This document shows positions 1-10,765 of a stretch of 14,413 nucleotides of DNA, piece by piece; positions within the stretch are counted from its first letter, which is position 1; every line of letters starts with the position of its first letter. The notes below the pieces were generated by a model. The model ran no database searches. It was not told where the DNA came from and saw only the letters and a list, made by a program, of their open reading frames with translations. The stretch lies in the NCBI GenBank assembly GCA_026770575.1, contig MU657295.1:32735-47147 (forward strand), written 5' to 3'. A program made the translations under genes and the position numbers. The stretch comes from Pelagophyceae sp. CCMP2097. Its lineage: Eukaryota > Sar > Pelagophyceae.

Positions 1-1088
1 GGTCCCGAACGCCGGACGCACGTGCCGACGTACGCAGGCGCCCCGTGCGCGATGCCGTCGCCGTGCGTGCTCAAGTCGAGCGCATGCGTGCTCACATCGC
101 CGTGCGCGCTGTGCCGCCGCAACTCGTCGGTGTGGCGCCAGTTGTGGCCCGCTTCACCGTAGGCCTCGCCCCGCCGTGCCTCGGCCCAGCCGCGACCCGG
201 AGCCTCGTGCCTCTCATCGGCGCCCCTTGGCGGCGACTCGGCCCAGAGGCGAGGCACGTCGGCGCGCCGAGGCGGCGAAGCGCCGGCACTTTGCCCCGCC
301 GGCGCCTCGCCGTTTTGACGCTCCCGATCGGCGTCGCGCATCGGCGACTCGGCCCAAAGTCGAGGCGTCTCGTCGAAACGCCGTGCCTCGGCGCGCCGCC
401 AGTTGCAGCTCGCCTCGCCGTAGGGCTGGCCGCGACGCGCCGCCCAGCCGGTGCCCGGCGTGTCGTCGCGCTGCCGCAGAAGCGGCGCCTTGTCGTCCCT
501 CTGCCGTTGAAGCGGCGAGCCGCCGCGCCTTGGCGCCGCCTCGGCCCAGAGGCGCGGCACCTCGGTCGCTCTGTCTTGCGGCGCCACCGCGCATTTCTGC
601 CGCGCCTCGGCCCAGCCACGGCCGGGGGCCTCCGCCTCTGCGATGAACTTGGCCAGCTCGCGCATCGACTCCACCTAGACGCACGCGTGTCGCGACGATC
701 CGAAGTCGAAAGGACAAGGAGGCGGCGGCGCACCGAGTCGACATGGACGAGGGAGGACGTGCGCGGCCGCTGGAGCCCGAGTTTCTGGCTTGTGGTCGGC
801 GCCGGAATCGAAAGGCGCTGAATGTGCGCCGACGGCGGCGTCACCGGCGGGCTCGGTCTTGGCGTCACCTATAGGCAGGCGTCGGTGCGCTCTTTTGACG
901 GTCGATGGCGCGGCGCTGACCTGCGTCGTGACCTTTGCGTGGGTCCGGAACGGAGGAAACTGGAAACTCGACTTTTCCGATTTGCACGGCGAGACGGATG
1001 CGGCGCGGTCCGTGAGCGAGGCGAGCGATTCGTAGAGCACTTGGGTCCATCGCTTCGGCCTCGGAGGCCCCTCGGGTTTCGCGTGCAT
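1..1088 (-). CDS. Trp-motif repeat protein, 3' end outside window
   Basis: I do not recognise the family. The large exon (674 to 1, minus) stays open through the window edge in a frame that gives a protein-like sequence, starting VESMRELAKFIAEAEAPGRG. It carries three copies of PRLWAE (codons near 540-560, 348-368 and 237-257) and three of G-x-GWA (GRGWAEAR, GTGWAARR, GRGWAEARR), the last two followed by YGEA-x2-NWR. The other two minus frames and the plus frames are also open but give Arg/Ala-rich text with no such motifs. Proposed upstream exons are 868 to 734, joined by a 59-nt intron (GTGCGC...CTAG), and 1088 to about 937, starting at an ATG and ending at AAG|GTCACG. The large exon is the best supported part; the ATG and first exon are tentative. 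The DNA repeats show that the protein grew by internal duplication. No signal peptide, membrane segment or catalytic motif is visible. Confidence 0.5.
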
Positions 1089-1457
1089 GAAATGGGCGGG
1101 TTGCGGCGCAGGTATAGACGGCGGCGGCTATGGACGGCGGCGGCGCGGGTATAGACGGCTCTAGGCTGGCTATAGGCGTCGGCGCTCGGTTGAGGAGTAG
1201 GAATTCCTCGCAAGTTTCTGGTCACGTTGCTTTTCTGCTCCGAGCACACGCACAGTACGGCCGGCCGATAGCCAGAACACGGAACAATCCGCGCATGTGA
1301 CGGATTTGTTCACATTTTACCTCCTCAGTTCAAGTTGAGTCTGACTTTTAGGACCCAATCAAATCTTCTTGGGCCCTTGTTGTGGTATTTCACGTCAATT
1401 TCGGGCGAAAAAGCCCTTTTAAAAATTAATTACCTTTTACCTTTACCTCAAGTTCAA

Positions 1458-1549
1458 GCAGGCTCTTGCCCCTCCTCCGAAAATTTAACGGATATGGATT
1501 GATTGGAAAGGTTTGAAATTAAATCTAAAAGGGGATCGCAAGAGCCTGC
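1458..1549. repeat. 12-bp perfect inverted repeat
   Basis: Arms GCAGGCTCTTGC (1458-1469) and GCAAGAGCCTGC (1538-1549) are exact reverse complements with a 68-nt spacer. CAAGTTCA lies just outside on both sides in the same orientation (near 1449 and 1554). It may be a remnant of a small element; there is no other evidence for function. Confidence 0.5.
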
Positions 1550-1592
1550 GCATGCAAGTTCATGTGCCTTTGAAGGTAAAGAACATTGACGT

Positions 1593-1606
1593 CCGTAACG
1601 TTACGG
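1593..1606. repeat. 14-bp perfect palindrome
   Basis: CCGTAACGTTACGG is self-complementary over all 14 bases, and a further GCGTTACGG half-copy follows. It could bind a dimeric regulator, but no flanking gene can be tied to it. Confidence 0.4.
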
Positions 1607-2106
1607 GCGTTACGGGACACCCGGCCGCAGAAACAGAAACGGGCGTTGTCGACGAAGAGCCAGCCCCACCCAAAGTGGATCTGAAGCAAGCACGAACAGG
1701 AGGGCACCTGTTGGTTTGAGCAGCCTTTTTAAATGCATAACAGATGTTGAAGCACGACACGTCTTCCACCAGGGACCAAAGCCCAGCTCCCGACGTCGCG
1801 GTCCTCCAGGATTCCGCTGGCCCCTCCTCCGGGCCTCGCCTGCTCCGATCCAAGGGTACCTCGATAATAGACTTCGAAGTTCGATGAAGAATACCCAAGA
1901 CTTTAAAATAATCCTTTTCAGCCGCGTGTCTCTTCGAATCTTCTCGGTCGCCGCGCGGCTGGGCCGAAGGTTGGAGAGCGAGCGGGCGGGGACCTTCTCA
2001 CTGGCCTGCGGGCCCACCATCCTGCAAGGATTACTTTGGTTCTGGACGGAGATGGGCGGGAAATGCTTGGTGAGCTGGACCCACCAAACTTATGGCGCTG
2101 CGTACA

Positions 2107-2181
2107 GTAGCCTGGGTCGGACTCGACGCCCGGCTAGGTTGGGCGCATACCTGCCGGGGCGCATGCTCCGACCCAGGCTAC
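2107..2181. repeat. 15-bp inverted repeat with 45-nt loop
   Basis: GTAGCCTGGGTCGGA (2107-2121) is the exact reverse complement of the 15 bases at 2167-2181. The spacer contains two GGCGCAT copies. Size and shape suit a tiny MITE-like or foldback element, or a hairpin RNA. I see no clear target-site duplication outside the arms. Confidence 0.5.
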
Positions 2182-2819
2182 GTCCGCGCATCGTATCCCC
2201 GGAAATCATCCCGTCCCTCGTGTGTTGTGTGTGTTTACGCGGAAAGTCATTTTGGACCGAACGGGTCTATACGTCGTGAGGGTAGTATCCCAACCCAGAA
2301 CGGCCATGCCCTTCAGAAGCGGCCCAGGACAAGAGCAATGTGGCCAAACACGCCACCTTTTTTTCTTTCAATTGGAGAAAGTCAAAGCCTCGCCTCGTCG
2401 AGAACCAAACGAAATCTTGCAGGAACTGGCCCGGCGCCCTCTCGGGGCTCCCCCAAATCCTTTCGGTGAGGCACGCCGTCGGAACGGTGCTTGCACTGGC
2501 CGACCTTTCCGGCCTGATCAGACGTGCGCAGAACAGAGTCTCGTACGGGGAGATTGAGAAAGACCCCATCCCATGACTTGAACTCACACGGGAAAAGGTC
2601 GAGGTCTTCTCATGGGAAGTTCTCATGGGAAGAGGCGTCGTCCGGGTCTCCGGGATTTCCGGTCGGCGCCACGGATTCCGACGCAAAGGGCGCCGTCTCG
2701 GCGCGGGTAAAATTATCGCCATACCGCGTAAAATCTTGGCGATAGATCACGCCCGCGTCGTCGCGCTCGAGGTGCCCCTTCGTCCGGGACACGCCACCGA
2801 GTCCTCCGGGCCGCCCCGC

Positions 2820-3450
2820 ATGGCGCTCCTCAACTACAGCGGGTCGCTGTTCTGCGGTGCGCATAGTTTCCGGCCCAGGTTTCAGCCCATGATGCCTGCG
2901 CGTAGGCCACTGCGGCGGTTTCGTCTCCCTCCCGGACAAGGAGCCCATCGTCTGCGACGGCTGCGGCTCCGCCATGACCTTTGAAGGTGAGCGGAGTGGG
3001 CCTCTGTGAAAATGTCTTCGACGCGTCCCTCGCAGAGTCGGGCCTGGGCCGGCCGGAGATGGCCGTGTCGCACGCGCTGTACGCCAAGCCGCGGCCCGTA
3101 CCAACGTGGGCCAAGGACGCCGACGACGCGCCGGAGCTGAATTCGGACGCGCCGACGAAGCGAGCCAGGGCCGTCGTGCGTTTTTGCTCGCGGGGGCTCT
3201 GCAGGCCGGTTCTTTGCATGCTCCTCTTTGCATGCCACCTTTGGCATGCTCCTCTGGGCATGCGCCTCTTTGCATGCCCCTCGTGCCCCGCGCCGGCCGT
3301 GATCGGCGCGATTAGATCGACGAGATGTGTCCGGAGTGCAACCACCCCCAACTGGAATTCTACACCATGCAGCTCCGGTCCGTCGACGAGGGCCAGACGG
3401 TGTTCTACGAGTGCCTGAAGTGCCACCACAAATTTAGCCAGAACAACTAA
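2820..3450 (+). CDS. RPA12: RNA polymerase I subunit RPA12 (two zinc ribbons)
   Basis: Small Pol I subunit (A12.2 family; human POLR1H/ZNRD1) that supports RNA cleavage and termination in the nucleolus. Exons are 2820-2856, 2906-2986, 3036-3175 and 3316-3450, giving 130 aa, the family's usual size. The N-terminal ribbon has C12-x2-C15 and C29-x2-C32 (FCGHC, CDGC). The C-terminal ribbon has C91-x2-C94 and C119-x2-C122 around RSVDEGQTVFY, which keeps the Asp-Glu pair that TFIIS-like ribbons use in cleavage. The ending KFSQNN is typical of RPA12 rather than RPB9 or TFIIS. The start ATG sits just before the first Cys pair, as expected. Introns are GTGCGC...GTAG (49 nt), GTGAGC...GCAG (49 nt) and GTGCGT...TTAG (140 nt); the last holds a 14-bp tandem array. 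The stop lies 14 nt from the stop of the convergent GCAT gene, so the 3' UTRs probably overlap. Confidence 0.93.
3216..3285 (+). repeat. 14-bp minisatellite inside RPA12 intron 3
   Basis: GCATGC occurs at 3216, 3230, 3244, 3258 and 3272, exactly 14 nt apart, as five units of about GCATGCTCCTCTTT. Flanking positions vary while the self-complementary core is invariant. The array fills half of the 140-nt intron between the two zinc-ribbon halves. Confidence 0.9.
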
Positions 3451-3464
3451 ACACTTTGCGTGCC

Positions 3465-5271
3465 TTAGGGGATGACCCCGACCTCCCTTCCGACGTCCAC
3501 AAATGCATCCACCGCGGCTTGGAGTTGCTCCGTAGAGTGCGCGGCGGAGATTTGGCAGCGGATGCGCGCCGTGTTGTGCGGGACGACTGGGTAGGAGAAG
3601 CCGACGACAAACACTCCTTTTTCCAGCAGTGAATCCGCCATCTTCACCGCCAGCCGCGCGTCGCCGAGCATGACGGGCGCGATGGGGTGGTCGAAATGGC
3701 CGGAGAGAGTGAAGCCCGCTTTGGTCATCTCGTTTCGGAAGAAGTGCGTGTTGGACCTGATCCTTTCGACGAGTTGGGCGCCGACTTTTGGATCGTCGAG
3801 AATTTCAAACACCTTCAAAGCCGCCGCCGCCGCCGACGGCGCCAAAGCGTTGGAGAAGAGGTACGGGCGAGACTTGTTCCGGAGCGTCTCGACCTAGTTT
3901 CTGACTGTTTCAAGGTGATGCCAGTCGATTTGGGGGACGCAGGTCTCTATACCACCGCCTTCGACCCAGTCGTATACCCGCCCGTGGCGCCCCCGAGGGC
4001 TTTCCCGAGCGTCGAGTTGATGACGTCGGCGTGGACGCCAAAGAGCTCGGGCGTGCCGCGGCCGCTGGCCCCGAGGAAGCCCGTCGCGTGGCACCTATTT
4101 TGGCTCAGCGCGGCGGCAACGGCATTCACGTCGTTTTACGGGTCTCAAACCACGCAGCCTCGTGCGGGCGAAAGGCCGCATGATGGGCGTCTCTGGCATG
4201 GTCCTCGCGACGATGTCGCCCCCTTGTCATTTCTCCGGCTGCATCGGTCTGACGTTTTCGGTTTGCCGAATCGTGACACGGTCCTACGACTCGTCCACAA
4301 AAAGTAAAGCGCCGAATTCATCGCACACCTTCCGAATCGCCCCCAACGGCGCCACGTCGCCGTCCATGCTGAAGGCGCCGTCGGTGACGACGACCTTAAA
4401 ACGTTTGCAGACGCTCATTTGCAGTTTCTCCCGCAAATCTGCAGCGTCCAGATGCTTGTATCTAAACCTTTCCGCTTTACAAAGCCGGATGCCGTCGATG
4501 ATGGAAGCGTGATTCAACGCGTCGGAGATGATGGCGTCTTCGGTGGTCAAGAGGGCTTCAAAGAAACCCGCATTCGCGTCGAAACACGAAGGGTAGAGGA
4601 TGGTGTCCTCCGTGCCGTGGAACCTATCGTACAATGCTCGCGCCGGGAGATCCCACGCTTCGCGTCCCACTCGCGCCGGGAGATCTACGCTTCGCGTGCC
4701 AGGGCCCTTCCTCGACGCTCATCTCTGGATGTCTTTCTGGAATCGTCGTCGCACGGGTCCAAGGTTCCCCGGGCACCTCACTTCGTGATGGCGTCCTCCA
4801 AGTCCTTGTGCAATTCCTGCGTGCCGCAGATGAATCTGACCGAGGCGAGGCCGGAGCCGTGCGTCTGCAAAGCCTGCTGCGCCGCGGAAACGACGGCGGG
4901 GTCGTTGGCGAGCCCGAGGTAGTTATTCGAACACAGGTTGATAACCTATTATCGGAACACAGGTTGATGACCTGCGTAGGTGGACACATACGACCGGTGC
5001 GCTCCGGCATACCGCGCACCGAGGCTCTCTGGGACCCACTATAGACGCTGCTGATGACGTCTCCGTCGCGGCCGGCGACGCAAACCGTCGGGCCCTGGGC
5101 CGACGTCACGACGCGCTCTTTTTTGTACGTGCCCGCCTCGCGCATCGCCGCCAGGCCGCTTTCGAGATGGTCGTCGAGCCGGGCTGCGCTGCTTTGGGCC
5201 ACGGCGCTGCGCGGCGCCGTGCTCAGCGTGCGGAGCGACGCCCGTGCGGCGGCGCTCCGGAGCGACTGCAT
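3465..5271 (-). CDS. GCAT: Glycine C-acetyltransferase (2-amino-3-ketobutyrate CoA ligase), mitochondrial
   Basis: PLP enzyme of the alpha-oxoamine synthase family. It cleaves 2-amino-3-oxobutyrate with CoA to glycine and acetyl-CoA, the second step of threonine breakdown. Exons (minus) are 5271-5059, 4945-4782, 4623-4291, 4094-3953 and 3893-3465: 426 aa, against 398 in E. coli and 419 in human. Residues 1-30 ([20 protein letters not shown]...) are Arg/Ser/Ala-rich, like a mitochondrial presequence. Visible family residues are H164 in NHAS (cofactor stacking), D236 and H239 in VDECHATG, and K268 in STLGKALGG (Schiff-base lysine). Exon 1 could end four codons later, at 5047 (donor GTCTAT); the chosen donor GTCATC matches family spacing better. 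Intron 1's acceptor lies in a 25-bp tandem duplication, and only the inner copy keeps frame. The gene is divergent from TDH across 163 bp. Confidence 0.96.
4637..4696. repeat. 27-28-bp tandem duplication in GCAT intron 2
   Basis: Copies 4637-4664 and 4670-4696 share CTCGCGCCGGGAGATC and ACGCTTCGCG, with one small indel between them. They lie within the 158-nt intron (4781-4624, minus) close to its acceptor. Confidence 0.85.
4923..4973. repeat. 25-bp duplication at GCAT intron 1 acceptor
   Basis: Copies 4923-4947 and 4949-4973 differ at only a few bases, and each presents AG|GTYATCAACC on the minus strand. The outer copy reads CAG|GTCATCAACC and would shift the frame; the inner copy reads TAG|GTTATCAACC and gives [11 protein letters not shown] in frame. 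Confidence 0.9.
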
Positions 5272-5434
5272 GGACGAGGCGCCGCGAGGTGCGAGGCGTT
5301 CACCGCGCGGTCGTAGAAGGCTCTGCCCAGGCTTGCTTCTGAGACTCCAAGTCTTCGGAAACTTCTGATGATTCTTCGTGAGGACAGCTTCCGAATTTCC
5401 TTCCGAGATCGTTCGAGAAGCATCCCCCACGGCG
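5272..5434. promoter_or_regulatory. Shared divergent promoter, GCAT / TDH
   Basis: Only 163 bp separate the two start codons, so both 5' UTRs and core promoters must fit here. The middle is less GC-rich than the flanks and has no TATA box. It contains TTCGGAA (5354-5360), its reverse complement TTCCGAA (5389-5395), TTCCGAG (5401-5407), and a TTC-GA-GAA dyad (5412-5419) resembling a minimal heat-shock element. That these are regulatory sites is inference. Confidence 0.6.
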
Positions 5435-7288
<1,854 letters not shown>

Positions 7289-7340
7289 CCTCTTGCAGAC
7301 CATTCCCCTTTTCGACTCATCATTTTCAAACCCGACTTCT

Positions 7341-7438
7341 CGGAACAAGTTTTAAGTCTTGGACGGTTAGAGCCGACGCGCTTCGAGCACCTCGGAACAA
7401 AGTCTGAGACGGTTAGATCCGCCGGGCTTCGAGCACTT
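7341..7438. repeat. Tandem duplication of kelch gene stop codon and 3' end
   Basis: Copies 7341-7392 and 7393-7438 share CGGAACAA, ACGGTTAGA and GCTTCGAGCAC. On the minus strand each encodes EVLEARR followed by I or L and a TAA or TAG stop. The inner copy (7393-7438) holds the true stop; the outer copy lies in the 3' UTR. Confidence 0.8.
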
Positions 7439-9014
7439 CCGTCGTGGAGATGTCCGATTCCTCATCGCCGCCACCGATGACGAGGATCCTGGGCCCTTGC
7501 GGGTCGTCGAGAAAAACAGCTGCGCACCCTGACCTCCCAACCTGCATCGTCGGCCCGGGCGCAAACGCCATTTTCAAAACGTCGAGTACCTCGGATGTGG
7601 CCGACGCCGCGCCCGAAGCGTCCTGCCCGCCGATGACGAGCAAGTGTCCCGCGTCGATTGAAACAGTTGCGCACTCCCACCTTGCGGAGCGCATCGCCGG
7701 CCCGGGCGTGAACGCCATCGTCCGGACGTCTAGAATCTCCGTCGAGAGGCCCGCGTCCGGGTCGGACCCTCCGACGACCATGACACGGAACTCGTCCAGC
7801 GAAACGGCCGCGCAGCCGCTGCGTCCGATGAGCATGTCCGGCCCGTGTGTAAAGGTCATATTGTCGAGACTGAGTACCTCGGTGCTTGCCGATTCCACCC
7901 CTGCGTCGCCGCAGCCGCCGACGACGAGTATCCTGTGAGCGTCTAAAGCGACGGCGGCGGACCAGCATCGGGCTGACGCCATTTGCGGGCCGGGCTCGAC
8001 TTTGAGGGTTGAAAGGTGGAGAACTTGTGTTTGTTTCAAACATTGGCCATAATTGTCAGCGCCGCCCGCGACGAGGACGCGGTCGGCGTCGATTTGGACG
8101 ACGGCACAGCCCTGCCAACCTGCGAGTAAATCAGGTTCGGGTGCGACTGCGATCGTCCGCGCGTCAAGAAGCGCATTTAAAGCCTGACCTGAATCACCTG
8201 CGCCAAACACGACGACGCGCCCGCCGGCGAAGACGGCCGCGCACTCTGTACGGCCTTCCTTCATCTCCGGCCCCGGCCGGAAAGCCGCGCCGTCGATCCA
8301 GAGCCACGCGCCGAACACAGCGTCCTCGAGGCCAAAGTAATCGAGCTCTTGCATCATGGCCTCCTGCGCCGCCTCGGGCAGCGCGCGGATGGCCCTCTGC
8401 GTGTGCGAACCGTCGAGGTCGCGGAGGAAGCCGAGGATCACGCCGAACCGCTCGCCGTCGCGGTCGATGAAGATGCTGCCGTCGTCGGGGTGGGGCTGCA
8501 GCATCACATCGCATCTGCCGAACATGCGGCCGAGCATCGAGTCCTCTACCTTTGTGAGGACAGCCCTTGAAGTTTCGAAGCGGGCGCCTCCGACGTTCAA
8601 CTTGACGACGCAGTCGGGCGACGGTATCGCCGCCCGCATGCGCGCCTCCTCGTCGTCCAACTCGGCGCGGTCGCGCTCGACGGCCGCGCGCTGGTCCTCG
8701 AGGTCGGCTTCGCCGCGCGCGAGCTTCTCGTCCACTTTTTGCATCATGGCCGCGCGGTCGTCCTGGAGCGCCTGCCGATCCTCCGCGAGCAGCGCCTAAC
8801 GGATGCGTCGCGAAAGTCGAGGTCCGGCACTGATGCATCACTGCTCGAGGCGCAGACGACGGCCTTGAAGGGCCGTCAAAGGACGCCGGTTCCGGACCGC
8901 GTCGGCTCGGCACTCGCGCTCGAGGGCGTAAATCGCCGAGGCGTGCGCGTCGCAGGTGCGCCGGACGACGTCGAACGCGGCGGCGAGGTTGCGCGGCGGG
9001 GGCATAGAGACCAT
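7413..9014 (-). CDS. BTB (KCTD-type) plus kelch-propeller protein
   Basis: Exons (minus) are 9014-8898 and 8795-7413, giving 499 aa. Residues 1-90 are mostly charged helix, probably a coiled coil, and the splice falls inside it. Residues about 101-200 form a T1/KCTD-like BTB domain (VVKLNVGGARFETSRAVL, then GRMFGR, FIDRDG and FGVILGFLRD). From about 215 come six kelch-like units of about 45 residues with the pattern F-x-PGP-x-M...R...C-AAV...RVLVVGG, enough for one six-bladed propeller. BTB-kelch proteins often bring substrates to cullin-3 ubiquitin ligases; that role here is inference. The donor GCG|GTCCGG is weak and was chosen because it keeps frame with the TTAG|GCG acceptor; without it, an ATG at 8747 would give a 444-aa form lacking part of the coil. 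Start could also be the ATG at 9005. Confidence 0.88.
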
Positions 9015-9472
9015 TGTTCTTTCGAGCTTTCGAGCAACGTTCAAGTTGCTCCGTGTGGTGTCACTCGAAACGGTTCGGGAATGGCGAGGTCAAAACGGCG
9101 AATTCCTACAGTTCCGCAACTTCCGCAACGTCCGGGCGGGACGCCCACGGGCCGCCCGGCCGCCGCGGAGCCGCAAGGCGGGTGGTCTCCGAGGCGGTCG
9201 AGGGGCAAGGTTTTTAAGCAGCCTCAGTGGAGTGCATAATAGAAGAAGGCAAGACGATCATACAATTTCCCGAACAAGTTTGACAGAAATCGTGGAGCGA
9301 CACCCGTTCATCACCAAGCCCAGAGGATGCATCCGGTGCACCTCACCCCTGCCTATGTCGCCCCCGAGTCGATCTCTAGGAGCCGGCCCGTTTAAGCCCG
9401 TGGCGCGTTGTTTTGCAAAAATTGTCGGCGGCTCTCGCCTCGAGCAGCTTGGGCGCTTTTATCGCGGGTGCG
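9015..9472. other. Spacer between kelch and carrier genes
   Basis: It holds the upstream region of the minus-strand kelch gene and the 3' flank of the minus-strand carrier gene. Open frames across it are GC-driven and show no conserved motif. Composition drops in GC at 9225-9300. I see no TATA box or strong repeat. Confidence 0.5.
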
Positions 9473-10765
9473 TCATCGCACGCCGTCGGTGTGGTCGAAG
9501 ACTCTTTGGCGCACGAGTTCGTATATGTAAAAGTTCAAGCCCGACGCGGGGAATAGAGCCACTTTGCACAGCTCCGGTACGATCCCCCGATAGAGGGCCC
9601 GGACGCCGCCGTCGTCGCGCACGATCCGGGCGGCGACGACGAAGAACCACTCGTCTGCGGCCGAACTTTTGAGCAGCTGCTGCCTTCGGCGGATCAGGTC
9701 TAAAGGCTGAACGATCGTCGAGGCGATCAGGCCTGCCAGCTGGCCGCATAGCATGCTGTGCAGGAACGTGCTCCGGCCGCGCTCGCTGCGGTCGCTCCAG
9801 TACGTGTTGACGGTCTCGTAAATGCCAAAGTGGAGGCCGATATTTAAGCCTTGGCATAACTGCGTCGAAAGCAGTCCGCGAGTGAGGAACTTCCAGCCGT
9901 GCGCCCCGTGCAGAGCGACCAACGTGCTCCACAGGCCTAGGGCGGGCGATGATCACGACTGTCATGATGGCACGATCGCGACAGTAACGATGAACGCACC
10001 GCCCCATTCGTTCTTCACGTTGTGCGACGAGATGTTCGTGCGGATCAAGTCGAGCGGGTACGCCAGCGTCACGTTGAGCGCGCCGGCGAGGCTGCCCGCC
10101 AGTAAGCGAGTGCCGAAGCCCACCTAGGACCGCTTCCAGTCGACTTTGCGGCGTCTCCGCCGGCAGGACGCACGTCGCGCTCGGTGCGCCAGAATGGCTT
10201 GAGCGCGAGCTTGATCTTCTCGTAGACGAGGTAGTTTGAGCCCGTCGTGGCCATCTTCTGCAGGATCGAAGCCCCGTTGCCTTTCCAAAACGACAAAATG
10301 CCTTCAGAAGTCCGGATGCGCTTCAGGTACTCGACCTAAGGGCGCTCGGCTCGACCCTCGATGATATTCGGGCCTCGAATCCTCTGATTCGACCTTCAAA
10401 ACCGGATCCCAAAGGAAACCCGTGGCGACGCCGCCGGAAACGCTCGTCCGGGGCCACATCGCCAAACTCGTGCTCCCGGTCAGCGACGTCCTACGCGCCG
10501 CGGCTCTGGAGACTGCTCGCCGACGGCCATGGAGCTTCTCTCGATTCTGCCACGCAAACGCGCCACCCTCTGCGCCGTCGGCTTCCGGTTGACGCGGCTG
10601 TTACGCGTCGGTGGCGGTCTGGAGGAGGATGGTGCTCCGGGAGAATGGGGCGGTGAACGTTTTGACGCAGCCACCAGCGACGGCGCCGCTAACAAAGTGC
10701 ACAAACGGCGAAGTCGCCGAAACCTTCGGCGCGGCTTGAGACCCCTTGCCGCTCGCCTCCGCCAT
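9473..10765 (-). CDS. Mitochondrial carrier family (SLC25) transporter
   Basis: Inner-membrane solute carrier with the three-repeat SLC25 fold; substrate unknown. Exons (minus) are 10765-10605, 10490-10442, 10335-10174, 10123-10000 and 9936-9473, giving 319 aa. Repeat 1 begins FVSGAVAGGCVKTFTAPFSR (from residue 24) and ends with WKGNGASIL and YEKIK. Repeat 2 has LAYPLDLIRT (P147, D149, R152). Repeat 3 has QPLDLIRRRQ (P243, D245, R248) and ends YELVRQR. Repeats 2 and 3 match P-x-[DE]-x2-[KR]; repeat 1 reads PFSRST, lacking both charged residues. Exon 2 is the least certain: donors at 10441, 10429 or 10393 all keep frame, and the shortest gives the usual spacing between signature and WKGN. The last repeat resembles CoA/nucleotide-type carriers only loosely. 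Confidence 0.9.

Larger units (their letters stand above)
1089..2819. other. Gene-poor, repeat-bearing spacer
   Basis: No ORF here looks like a conserved protein, and I found no convincing exon chain on either strand. GC falls, with AT-rich stretches around 1400-1530. Positions 1108-1170 hold degenerate copies of a TATAGACGGCGGCGG-like unit. There are inverted repeats at 1458/1538 and 2107/2167, a 14-bp palindrome at 1593-1606, and a 13-bp tandem duplication (TTCTCATGGGAAG twice) at 2607-2632. The promoter of the gene starting at 2820 must lie at the right end; I see no clear TATA box there. Decayed mobile DNA is possible, but no transposase or reverse transcriptase motif is visible. Confidence 0.5.

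Noticed and set aside
45..821. 258-aa plus-strand ORF
   Set aside because: GC-rich sequence leaves several frames open here. This frame is Arg/Ala/Pro-rich with no motif, whereas one minus frame gives ordered Trp-containing repeats.
1610..2279. Overlapping ORFs on both strands (136 aa minus, 187 aa plus)
   Set aside because: No recognisable motif, no plausible splice chain, and repeats run through the area. I could not support either as a gene.
2222..2722. ORFs of 111-151 aa on both strands
   Set aside because: They cross poly-T and short tandem repeats and show no conserved blocks.
3216..3285. CRISPR-like array
   Set aside because: The repeated core is 6 bp with 8-bp linkers in a eukaryotic intron. 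There are no long spacers or cas genes.
8194..8913. 239-aa minus ORF in another frame of the kelch gene
   Set aside because: Arg/Pro-rich shadow of the BTB-kelch coding exon, which carries clear domain motifs.
10394..10490. Plus-strand exon reading LVRGHIAKLVLPVSDVLRAA
   Set aside because: It looks protein-like but is antisense to exon 2 of the carrier, and nothing on the plus strand connects to it.
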